DNA from: Cloeon dipterum
Taxonomy: Eukaryota > Arthropoda > Insecta > Ephemeroptera > Baetidae
Direction: 5' to 3'
Length of the DNA: 64,000 bases
NCBI RefSeq assembly: GCF_949628265.1
Contig: NC_088789.1
Coordinates: 18,779,883-18,843,882, forward strand
Part shown: positions 46,038-58,800 of the stretch, piece after piece
Layout of the letters: every line of letters begins with the position of its first letter
How positions within the stretch are numbered: the first letter of the stretch is position 1
Made by a program: the position numbers and the translations under genes
Notes under the pieces: generated by a model
Told to the model about the DNA's origin: nothing
Seen by the model: only the letters and a program-made list of their open reading frames with translations
The model's database searches: none

Positions 46038-49000
46038 TTTTCTGATTTCCTACGTTGGCGTTAAAAAAATGCACGCACAAAAGCCGCAAAAAGATCAAAG
46101 TAAAATGAAAATAAAGAAACCGCTGCGCCGACAAAACAGCACGGTGCACATGTTCGTATGTTGTGTTTACAAATTACACATGATCAGATCAGAGCCACTC
46201 GCAAAACTCCCTCCCGGGTTCGATGACAGCGCCACGTTGAAGCAAAAGGCTTCAGAACGCGCGTAATGCCAACAAGATTAAATAATTGAGCCTGCATGGA
46301 ATCACCATAATATTCCACTGTAAAATTAAAAAATAACAAACAAAAGCAACTGCGTTTATATACTACATTACTTTTCTGGACAATAAACGATAATTTAATG
46401 GAATTAGTGTGATAAGAATGCAAGGAATAGGAAAGTGTGGAAGGTATGCAATCAACTTCACTCGTCTACCACGCGGGATGCCTAACCTTCAATTTTTTAT
46501 ATTTTTAGGAAATTATTTTTCATTGCCTCTAGCTGCTATTATGTAATATTGAAATACCGTCTTGAGTGCTTTGATTTTTGAACGAAAATTGTTCCTTTTT
46601 AAATGTGTTTTTTTAATTCTTAATAGTGCTCGGATCTCTCCATTTAATCTCAATATTATCAAAACTATAAAGTTGAGAATTTTAGCAACGCCGATTTGAA
46701 TATTTTTTATCAAGACGGTGCATTAATAAGGCGGATAATGGCGGTGCGCAAAGGCAGCTATAGCGTCCACTTAATTCTGCGGAGGGAAGGAGAGGTCGTG
46801 GCCGGCGAGTTAGTCGGTGGCCTAGTGGGTGATTGATGGTGCCGGCCCGGCCGCGGGTTGGTGCTCCGCCGCCGCGCTCCCCTCAGCAGTCGGACGACAT
46901 TTCAATAACAACACCATAATTAACGAGCGCAGCCGATACCACGACGACGACGACGATGCGAGTGAGCCAGCCGAGTGATGTGAGCGCATCGAGCGTCGGT
47001 CGAAACTTTGTATGCTGTTGTTGTCTCTCCAGAAGAGCGAGACACACGCCGCCGTCGCAGCACCGCAGCCAACCAGCCAGCCAGAGCGACCGCGACAGGA
47101 AATAAATTTTAAAATACACGCATCCCTTTTTATTTTGGGAGCCGCGGCACTTCTCGCAGAGAGAGCCAGGCAGGCGCTCTGAAATTATTTTATCCCGGTT
47201 TGGAGCGTGCGCAAGCGAGGGGGCGGCTCGCCGCGGACATTGGAATAAAAAAGGTCATCTGAGGTTATTCCATTCGCCGCAAATAATATGGATATATAAT
47301 ATGTGTAGATGTAGAGCTGTGATATTTTTTATAAAAAAAAAAACAAGAATTAAAGATGTTCGTTTTGAAGTTTAAAGCATTATAACTAGTTAGTTTTGGA
47401 CAAATTCCATAGTACAGATTTCAGGTTGTATATTTCAGCACAATTCACAAGAATTTTTTTCGACGGAGAAAGAAATACACCGGTGCAGGTTAATTTAAGA
47501 AACACTTAGTGGAAAATTAATTCTAGACGAATAGCAAAAATATAGCGCAAATTCTGTGATGAAAATCAAATCAAGTCTTTCTTAAACTTAACGACTGATC
47601 CTCTTCGTGTATGATGCTTTATTTGTCTCAAAATATGTTTATCCAATGGGAAGATGTCTCAGGCACTCTACCTAAAATCCTTTAGCAGTTAGCAGCCATC
47701 AGAAACATCAGGGAAGTTTTCTTTCATAAATTCTTATGTTAGAAAAAGCAGTTTCCCTTTCTTTAAATTAAAAGAACTTGTTTCAGTTTTTGAGGCATTT
47801 TAATAGCTCTTATCAAATCATTAAATGTCTAAAAACATAAAATATACGATCCTGAGCATTAGGAAATAAATTACAGCAACCCGAAAATTCAATATAGACG
47901 GTTTTTGTAATTTTAGACAATTTAAAAATTGGTTCAAGTAATGGCCTAAAATTGCACAAATCGAGCTAACTTGATAGTCCCGCAATGATTTGAGACTCAG
48001 AAAAAACTCACAGCCCTAAATGTGTATTTCTAGCTGCAAACACGCGAGTTCAATGATTCATCTCTTGCAATTGGCGTGCACCGAGAGTCAATGACCTAAT
48101 ACGCTCATACACGGTTTATTTTCTAACGTGTTTGCATCGGCACGAGACGGAGTGAAAAAATTATTTGCGTCCTCAAATAGGTTTTGCCGCCTTGTTGCAA
48201 TATGTCCTAATTGTGAGCATCCGTCGGCGGCGGCAGTGGCGGGTCAACGGTATACGAGGGAAATTTTACTCCGACACTGAAGAAGAATAAAGTTACTCGT
48301 GCGCGAACAGAGAGACAACAAACGCTTTCAAAATATATCGTATATTAGCTTGGAATGTTAAATAATGAGAGACGCGTGCTGGAATAAACGGCTCGTTTGA
48401 AGCGAAAACCATAAACAGCAAGAAGAAAGTGTGCGGGATATTCTCGGCAATCGGTTACAAAACGCTCAATTATCTGAACTCTACACATTGTTTAAATTGA
48501 AAAGTGACGAGAAAACAAACAAAAGTGACGTCGGCATCCCTGGCCACACACAAAGTCACGCCGCCGGCGCTGCGGAACTGATTGCAGCACCATTCGGCCT
48601 ACTTTGATAATGGCACGCGCGCAATCGGGCAAACCTCAAGTTGAATGACGAATGTTTGGCGGTGCGTTGTCCTAGACCTTGCCTGGTGCGCGCGTGTCAC
48701 CGATCGATGAAGTATTTATCTGGCAGATCGATGTTTGGCAAGATAAAAAGCAGCTTAGCAGGCGAGGAGGCATGCACCTGTGTAGCGTGCGTGCGGGTGC
48801 GCGCTCCCGCAGGGTCAACGACCACGATCGATGCGTTTTTCCAAGTCAAATGTGGATGTGCGCCGGGTGTCTGGGGGATTTGAATCGCAAATAAATGAGC
48901 ACCCAGGGTGGTGGAAAATTGTCAGAGATGGCTCCCCGGTAAATTAAATTATTTCCTGTCAACTCATGGGATTAGACGTTTCAGTTTCTGAACTCGTTTG

Positions 49001-49838
49001 CGCCAATAACTTCATAATCGATTCAAATATACTGTTTTAGATTAAATTTGGTTCAATGAGGCAAATCGATCGGTGGCTATTTTTCCTATTTTTTAAAGTT
49101 GGTTGAGAAACTTTTCCATTTTGAATTTTAACCTTGGGCTTTTTAAGCTTTTTAAAACCTTAAGTAAACAAAAAACTAAATAAAATATTTTGAAAATTAA
49201 TGCATTTTGTCTGTATTTTCATATTGACTAAAATTTCCAAATAATATTTTTTTTCTAAAAATTATTTACACTAAAAATGTGATGATTAGGTATTTTCCCA
49301 ATGGTCAAAATGGAGCTGCTTGACCTGAAATTTATCTATGAAAATTTTGAATAGTATCTTGAACAATTTGTTAGTTATTTTTTCAATTTTCCCAGACGGA
49401 AAATAAAAATGACGCATCGTCAAGTCTACACAATAAATATAAATCATTGTAGGAAAACTGGCTACAACATCAGATTTTAAATCAATTCCCATAAAGATTT
49501 TAAACCTTCTTGGAGCTGCACAAATTGCAAATTCTGTCAAATCGAATATTTTCTTTGGTGAAATTCCTTAACACTATCAATGATTTCAAGAAAAGCTAAA
49601 ACGACGCATCCCTAGAGATTCATTGTTAGAAAGGTTTGGTTTTTAATTAAAAATAAATAATAAAAATTGCAGTTGTGCTTCCCAGCCAATTTTTAACGCC
49701 CCACAAGGCGAGCTTTAATTTTTTTGAGTGGTTAGCACGTCTCTTGTCTTAAAATGCAGTAACAACAAACACAGCAGAGTCAGTCCGCGTATCACAAGTG
49801 AGAGATAGACAGATTATCAATTATTGGCACTCGCAGTC
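46038..49838. other. Long intergenic interval with a GC-rich island
   Basis: About 3.8 kb lies upstream of METTL25B and downstream of the Oatp gene. A GC-rich island (about 46740-47260) includes a short run of CGA triplets near 46935-46960 and has no believable coding frame. A second less AT-rich block lies at about 48180-48880. A dispersed repeat copy lies at 47930-48020. No coding gene or RNA gene was recognised. Confidence 0.5.
47930..48020 (-). repeat. Dispersed repeat, copy B
   Basis: Read on the minus strand it starts TTTAGGGCTGTGAG and contains CATTGCGGGACTATCAAG. It corresponds to copies A (16158-16242) and C (58543-58628). No direct repeats at the ends were identified. Confidence 0.55.
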
Positions 49839-52800
49839 TTAGACGCTGGTCTCGGCCGCCATCGGGCTCAGTTCCTCGTGGTTCGACGACTCGGCCTCCT
49901 CTTCGCCGGTCTCCTCCACGAACGAGATGCTGCCCGCCTTATACCAAACGATCAGGTCAACCAAAAAGGCGCACAGCAAGATCCCACCCGTAGTGCCTGC
50001 AATCAATCAGTTCATCTCATGAAAATCAATGACACGCTTTGGAAAAAAGGTTTGGTCTACTTCATTTTAAATTCCAACAGTATAGAATACGACAGATTTG
50101 AATAAAAGATCTCGAAAGTTCCAAAGCAAACTCGCACAATGGTTTCAAAATTGTCAAGTCTGGTTGAATGGTGTTAGTAGAAAGAGTTGTACACAATTTG
50201 TACCGGTCTACAATCGATTTCAACGTCTTAAGAGAGGGTTAGCGTGCAAACCGCTCGAAATTTACCAACCATTCATTGATCCCAGTGGAACGATGCAAAC
50301 GCCTCCATATCAACATGACGGTTCGGGAATTTTAGACGACTTTTTGAGACGGTTTAAGGCTGAATTTAGACGGTTTTGGAGCCAATTTAGATCGCATGCA
50401 ATCATAATAATAAATCTCACCATTAATTCTTGTTTATCCTCACAATTGGTCAAATTGGTGTAACCATGAGATCGAAAAATCAGATCTCAGATGAGAATTT
50501 AAAATTTCGTCTCACCGTGAAATCCAATCCCTCAAATCAAGCAGAGAGACAATTATCGTCAGTCTCAACTGACTGAGGTCCAGTTTTTCGATACCCATGG
50601 CATGGTGAGATTTATTTTTCATTTTTACCGAGCCATTTTAAGGTGTAGCATTTTTTCGCGAAAATATTGCTTTGAAAATTAGCAATGGCTAGAAATTGAA
50701 TTAAACTGATTTTCTCTTTCAAGAACCTACGTATTTAAAAAATATTTAAAGCTTTTATTTTTGTTAAACAATATCCAAAAAAAGTAAATTGTATTTTAAG
50801 AACAATAATTCACGGAAATTGTTTTTTCGTGTTCCTAGATTTTAGGTGTTTATCTGGCTTTAAGACGTTTTAAAATGTGACTCAAAGTCATGAAATTGCG
50901 CGATTTGGCGTCCAAAAGTCAATCAGAAGAACAGAACAAAAATAGTCTAACGTCATAAATTCCCAACCTTTAAACATAAACTAAATACCGTTTCTAATAG
51001 AGAGAAGAAAAGTAAAAAAGATTATCTCCAGTAGCATGACTGGAATGCATTTTTTTTCAGATATTTATAGAGAGCTGTCAACTGCAAATTGCAGCAATGA
51101 CAACGACACTGCCGTCCATCTATAAAGGCAACTAACTGACAGATTGAGAAATGCCGGAGTGTGAATCTTTCGTCCGTCCACATGCAATGCTAACGTGCTC
51201 TTTACTGATGTCTCGAGACTCACCAGCCTTGAGTTAACGCGTCCGATTGCCGATCTGAAATGCAAAATTGTCAAGGCCGCCCCGGCTAAATTGTATGCGC
51301 ATCCCATAAGATCGCACTCAGTGTCACCCTCGGCGAGCGCAGACAGATGCAAATGGGCGAAAATCTCAATAAATCAGCGAGCAATCTGCGCATCAGGTTT
51401 CCCTAAACGACCTCGACGTAGAGGTACACGCAAATTGTGCGAGTGACCTAGAATAGAAAATGTCGAGCTGGAGAGGTTCATTTTTTTCCTAGATTCAGCG
51501 TGGCGACAATTTCAGCGGCACGTGAGCTGCAATATTAAAGTGGAACTTTACAGGACAACATAGTCAACAAAACTTTGCATAGAAAGTGGCCCATTTAATT
51601 TATTGTTTGTGGGATATAGCAAAACTTCAAAACAAATAAATTAAGATATTGTGCCAAAATATTTGAAAAATTCAATGGATTGAAAATATTTTAAATAAAT
51701 GAAAATACTGACGAAATGAATCATGACCTTCATTGAGGATTAACATGCATAATTTGGAACATATATTTTCGCAGAAATTCAAACCTGAGAAAACGTTAGC
51801 TTCTTGCCAATTTTAAAAGAATATTTTAGGTAAGGTTAAATATTATTTTTTAAGAGTTTTGCAGTACAGATCCACTTTCAATGAAACAAGATCAAAGCCA
51901 TCATGCAAAATTTCGTGCCACGCCAGCTGGCGGAAAAAATGCCCAGACGCCTTCGGTGCCTCTCCAATTGGGTCAGCCAGCCTCCACAAGTAAAGTGTAT
52001 AAAGATTAACTTTATCCACAAGATGCTAACAATTTGAATTATTTTTCAACCCCCAACAAAATCAGGGTCCGATTAAGATAAGTAATTACAAAATAAATAC
52101 TCTAGGGGATTAGGAATTATAAAAATAGTTAGTAAATCTGACTGTGTTTGTGCTAATTGATGATTGGCAAAAAAAAAGGAAAGAAACATTATTAGGATAA
52201 AAAGATAAGAGGTAACCTTCACTTCATTGTTTATAAGCAGTGCGATAAATAAATAGAGCCAACTTCTGTGTCACCTCTAGATAATACAAATATATAATAA
52301 AGTTAAAAATGCGTGAAGTACTGAGTAAGAGAGACAATGGCTATTGTTGCTATTGAACAAAATTGGGATTGCACATTGCTTCATGAAAACGATAAAATAA
52401 CGCATCCTTGTTTTTCTATCAGGAATGTCTGTAAACATTGTTGTTTGCTTAGAAAAAAATTGATAATGTGCTTACCGTGGAAAAAGACGCGAAAGACGTC
52501 AGCGTCGTAGAGCCAGCAGGCGCCACGCTCGCCGCACGCTGTGTCCCACACGAGACAAGCTGAGTCGACGACGGCGCCGTACACGATCGGGCAGGGCACG
52601 TTGCCGAACAGGCCGATGGCGAATTGGATGAGGCCGAGCGCCATGGCCTTGTCACGCGGGTCAACGCAGCGCAGGATGAGCAGCATCGAGCCCACCTCCG
52701 AGGTCGAGTGCACGAACACGAACAGCGAGAAGAGCACTATGTACCAAACGAAATTGGAGCACTGCAGCGGGCAGTAGCCGATCGACACCTCTGTCATCGT

Positions 52801-55800
52801 AGAATTGTCCAGAGTCGGCACGCACGAGCATTGCCCAAACTGTAACAGAGAAACAGCAGCACCCCAATCTAGAATGAATTTCCTGACCAAGAAAATTTTA
52901 AGAACACATGGTGCGAAGATTCATCGAAAATCAGTCCAGAGTTGAATTTTTAATAGCAAAATAAATATTAACACCAAAAAGTCAGTCGTTTTAGGAGACC
53001 CCAATTTTTCGGAAAAGAGTTTTAAAAAAGTGCAGCCTGATTTATATTAATTTTTTCTTTCTACTTGTGTATGATGCACATTTTGGCTATTTGGATTTGA
53101 AAAATTTGACCTTTGATATTCAAAGTTTGTCTTTTGAATACCAAAGTTTTCAATTTACCTCAATCCAAAGAGAAGTAAAAATTTTCTCATTGTTAAAAAC
53201 CTTGCGAAAATTGCAGACTGAACTCCTGTAAAGTAGGCATTTTTCAGATTTTGATCCTGATATTTTAAGGTTGAACATTGGTCCAATAAGGTATCACTTT
53301 ATCAAAATATCATCAAGATCCGAGATCTGAATACTGCCAAGATATGGTCGGACATCTCAAACAACATTTTCTTTCGGCAAAATTACAGAAGCAACAAAAG
53401 TATAAAAAAGAGATACGCTGGCTCCTAGCCTCAGTGTTACGGCTTTTCTAGAGAATATGCAAAAAAGCAAGCGGATGCCCTAATTCAGCGGCATTAGCAA
53501 CGAGATGTAAATAGGTCTAGTTTAGCATACTTGCGGCATCGGGAGTGTCAATCAAATTTAGGCTGACGAAAACCAACCATCTAATATGAATTTTCAACTT
53601 GGTACTGCGTCACTCACCCCTGTTAATTTCCCGTCCGTCATGTTCACGCTGGAGCAGCCGGCGTGGCAGCCGCTGAAGTAGGTGCGGCCGTCGGCGCCGC
53701 ACACCGGTCCGAACTTGTCCGGGTTGCAGTCACACGTCGAACATTCGGGCATGAAAACGCCGTTGGCGCGGTCGAGCCCCGCAAAGTCGTCCATCGGGCA
53801 GCCAATGGACATGAGGATGCCCATGCCGATGGCATAGACGACGGCCGTGAACGCGATCCACGCCGCGACGAGGCGCGCGTTCGGCTTGACGCGCAGGATG
53901 AAGACGCCACTGATGATGATCCCGAGACCCATCACCAGAATGCCGCCCACCCCTGCAACATGGTGGAGAGTAGGGGACGGCTCAGAATTGGTTGTTCGGG
54001 ATATTTTCTTCACAGAGTTTTTATGAATAACTAAGAGAAATGTCGAAAGAAAACTTGGACTCAGGTGCAATTTTTATTGCTTTCTGATATAAATGTGGGG
54101 AAAAATGAAAATTTAATTTTCCCACGGCACAAGTTGTTTGTTGGCATTGAGTTAGAGAACCTGTGAGAGTTTGAATTTTGTATTCATGTTTTATATTGTT
54201 ATAATTTGTACATTTTTGGGAGCTGGACTTGAAAACGATTTTCATGAAAATCTCTAAAGAAGTTAAATAATATATTTTTTTATAAATTGAAGCAAATAAT
54301 GTTCCATTTCTACGGAAGTCATCACAAGAATGGTTAACGTAAAATATTTTTACGGTGAATGAACGCTCCAAGTCATGCAATACTACAATTAATTATGTGG
54401 AAGTAGCTACCTCATGATTTAAAATACCTCAAAAGTAAAATTTAAGTGACAAAGAAAGTTTAAAATTGCTACATTTCTAAGATTGATCTGTTTCCGTGTT
54501 TGCAATACTATATTTATTGTAAACACAAGACTATTATTGTTATGTCATAGCTTCGGTTCCTAGCTGATTGTGAGCGAGCACAAGGGGATAATTTATATGA
54601 GTTGGTTGAGCCTTTGTTTCTAAAAATTAAAAACTGCACGAATTTATCGTTTCACCACAATCTCCGTTCAGTTGAGGTATAAATAATATTTAGACAAATT
54701 CCTCAATTTGTAAAGAAAAAAAATCATTTTTTAGTATACAATATTGTGGACGCAAACTTTATCCTAAAAGAAACACTCAAAATAGATTAGTTAGGTTGAG
54801 TGTCGAAAGGTATTTTTCATACCACATCAATGAAATTTGAAGAAACTTGACGATTACTATGATAACTAACAATCTATATCTAACAATAAGGGGTATCTAT
54901 GTATTATTAAAATTTGAAAAAAGGAAAAAAGTTTAAATAAAAATATCGTTGAAATATCTTACCAGAAACCATGTTGGCCGTGTGCGCCGCTAGCCGAAAC
55001 TGCGACTCGAGGTACTTGGGCAGGAAGGTGTAGAGGCCGGCAATGGGCAAAATGTGCAATACCGAACTCGCTGTGCGAAACATCAGGATATCGTTGCGTA
55101 GAAGCCGCTTCACGGCTTTTGGAAAATCTGCGCGCAAAAGAGAACACAAAAATCGACGGTGAGAACCGATGCAAGCTTATTCCGCGTCAGACGGAGCAGG
55201 AAACATTGACCTTTCAGAATTCTGGTTAACTCGACGAGGAAATAAACATGTTTTTATATTCAGTGAAGTAAGAATCCTTTGGTTGCGTTTTAAGAAAGCA
55301 TAATAGAGTCGCAAATGAGGAAACCACGATGTCTTAATAGTCAAATTTGAAATTGTAACAAGCCAAATGCTAAAACGCAGTCTTATTAAAACGAGGAGAT
55401 AAAATTGAGGACGCATACTTAATCCTGTAAGAATCACTCAGAGTTGAGAAGTTATATGTTGTAGTTCAAAATAATTATTCCGATATCAATGAAAGTTGAA
55501 CAAACTCGGGAGGTTACCGAGGGGTGAATGAACTATTTTTAAAAATATTAAGTTGATATAATAAATTATTTTCAATTGAAATTGATTAAATTTTGGTGGG
55601 TAATGTTTATAAAAAATTATTTCAGTGTGTAATATTATGGTTGGGGATTTTTAACGTTTTTTTTTCGACGAAAAATTGAACTTATTTAGACATTTTTGGG
55701 CTCTTTTTAGACGGTTTTTTACATTTGCTTTTGGAGTCAATTCACAAGAGGGATTTTTGTGTCGAATTAAGGTGATTTCCGAAAGTAAGATAAAATTCGG

Positions 55801-58800
55801 AATATTTGGAGACTACTTTAGGGTATAAAATAATAAATAATATTTCAGGATATAAAAAAAACTAATCAATTTTTGAAGTGCTCTAAAACTGACTATGCGC
55901 TCGCCGAGACCATTAAAGGTTTGTAAAAATTGTCCCTTAAAATCAATTATTCAATAAAACCTAGAATTAAATTTCAATCGAATTGACGATAAAGTAAAAT
56001 GACGGATGTGAACGTGGAAATGCGCGATAAAAAAATTATTAGAGAAGGTCGTAAATTTTGCATTGAACAATTGAAGCTGCGAAATGGTTTAAAGCAATAC
56101 TTAAACTTTTGGTTGGAATTTAAGGTTTTGAAGTGAGTTCAAGAGATTAAGACGATCTTAGGCTTTATTTAGACGGTTTGAAGTGTGGCTCAAGAGTGCT
56201 CAAAATCAGTTAGGGCCTAAATGAAAATCAGACAGAAAAAAAATAGTTGATGACCTTAAATACCCAACCTTAGATATGCGATAGCAGCAAAAAAGCAGTT
56301 GAAACCAGTGGAAACTGAGTAACGCAACACGAAAATCTCGAGTTTTATCAAAATTCAGTTCAGGTCAGCAGAGACAAGAATACTCACCTCTAAGGCTAGG
56401 GTATTTTCTCTGTTCTGGTTGTGCGGGCGCAGTCGGCCCCGATATGGCAGCAACGGACTGTGGCGGGCGGCGCGCCGAACGCAGGCGGCGCGGGAACATG
56501 GCCATGGCGGCCGACGCAAGCATGAGGAGGGCACCGACGAGCACCAGTCCCAGCCACCAGGCACCTACCCATCTGGGGTCGTTTGGCGTGACGGGCGGGT
56601 CGACGCTCAGGTCGGCGTAAAGCCGTGTGCAAAACGAGCCCAGGATGAAGCCCAGCGCAGGGCCCAAGATGCGCACGCCGATGGTGATGGCTGAAAGCCG
56701 GAATTTGGACACCGACGCTCGATTACAAATGTTGGTATTGTTCTGATAAATTTCTGGTCTCATCTGAGAGGGACATATTGTCTAGTATTGTTCTGGTGAT
56801 TTTTTTAAACGTGTGAATTTTAAGTCTGTGGTGCATAGACACATTTTTGGTCATTTCAGACGGTTTAAAGCAATTAAAACCCAACCATATTTAAAACGTT
56901 GGGTTAACAATTTATTTGAAGATGTATTTACTTTTCTTCGATCAAAATAACATCTGCAGTTCAGCAGACTCACATTTAGCACATTTTTACAGCTATTTGA
57001 AGATTTAGACGATTTTTGAAGACGATTTATGATGTCTGAATAGAAAATGTGGATTTGGTCTAAACCACACGTCTCCTAAGAATTTGGTTAAATAAAAATG
57101 TTTTGAGCAAATTAGTAAATTATGTGAACTCATCTGAAATTGAAACTGAAATTTGACGCATATTAAGCTGAAACGAGGGAAAATATATTTGAAGATTGTA
57201 ATAGTTTTCTAGTGTACTAATGCCAGTTTTTGCATTCATCGTATTGACCAATAGAAAAAGTGATAAACTAGAGCACAAGGAAAAGAATTCTCATAATTTA
57301 AAGACACATTCTTTTCGGACAAAGTAAGTCACTCCGATATCATTGCAGTTGCGCAATCAGCTAAAAGAACGCACACGGCTTATTTATAAACGCATTTATA
57401 TGCACGCCTGTTTTATAGGTGTTGGTAAACCGGAATATTTAATTACTTCATAGATCAAACTGTGCCAGCGCCGAGCGATAGCTTGAAATCAGAAAGTGCG
57501 CGCTGAATGCGACCACATCATTTAAAACAGCTGCCTCTATCCATAAATTCAAAATCAGCGGCGGTGGCGGCAGCGGCGTCGGAACACTAGTTAGCAGTAG
57601 TTGGCTCCGTTTAGCGGCGAGGAGCAACAGGCTTCACTCAGTGGCACACAAACTGCGCAGCTTTAGCACACGCTGCCTGCAACTTTCACTTTGATTGATT
57701 GACGCTATTTTGATAGCGTTTGCATACGATTAACTCATCAGCCAGTGAAATACTCGCGAGCAAAAAGTGTAGATTGAAAAAAAAATATAAAATCCGCGAG
57801 CACAGTTATGTTAACAAAACGGAAAACACCGGCTGTGCGAATAAAAAACAAGGTGTGCAAAAAAGGCAGCACGTCGGGAATCCCGGTCGTGGAAGGAGAG
57901 AATTTGCATTAAAATTCCAGCAGCGCCGGTTGGAAAGTGAAAATGAACCGTTGGACAAAAGTCAAAGTAGTAGAAGGGCGAAAGTGCTCACCAAAGTAGA
58001 GAGGGGACTCTCTGGAGGCGACGTTGTCGTCGATGTAGGGGATGCCAAGCGTGTAGACGGCCGTCTGGCCCATGCCGACGCCCAGCAGCGAGACGAAAAG
58101 AATGGCCAGCACCACGGCCGTGATCTTTGAGTGCAGACGTTGCGAGTCGCGCGTCTCCTCAGACTCACAGAGGACGCGCTCCTTTTCGAGCCACGGCGTC
58201 GACGTTACGTTGGTGTCGCGCGCCAGGCACAAATCGGGCGGCAGCGGTGCCAGCAGCAGTTGCGCCCGCTGGCTGGCCGCCGACGTCGTCGCCAACGCCG
58301 ACGACGGCAGCGTCGTGTTCTGGAAGGGAATCGCGTTCGAGGACGAACGCAGCAGCTGCTCGCCGAAAATGAAGTGCGGAAGGGCACAGCTGCAATCAGA
58401 GAACGCATGCCGGTTTTTACAAATGATGAGGAAGGAAACCCGACGAGCACGTGTTCGAGCCTTGTGCGTTCAAAGCCGCCAAAAGTGAAATTTTTTCGCA
58501 CATGATACCATGTCTCCAAGTCAAATTAAACTACGTAATGAGTAGGACTGTGAAATTCAGATGGCAGGCTTTTTTCTGAGCTTCCAATCGTTGCGGGACA
58601 ATCAAATGAGCACGAGTCGTACCATTTTAATCCATTCAATTAATGCTCAAACTGTCTAAATCTGCTAAAAAGTCCGCTATCGATGCTTGAAAGAACCAAA
58701 AGTTGAGATTCTTGAACCCAAATTATTTGTTAAGTCACAAATAATATTTCCAGCAAAAAATAATTATAATTCAAATATTTAAGATATAAATTCTTTTATA

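Noticed and set aside
48641-48894. Cys/Arg-rich plus frames of 71-80 codons
   Set aside because: No domain, splice partner or plausible composition is present. The frames are explained by locally high GC.
57980-58519. Plus-strand frames of up to 138 codons opposite Oatp exon 2
   Set aside because: They are antisense to a GC-rich exon. The minus-strand reading has the conserved Oatp motifs.
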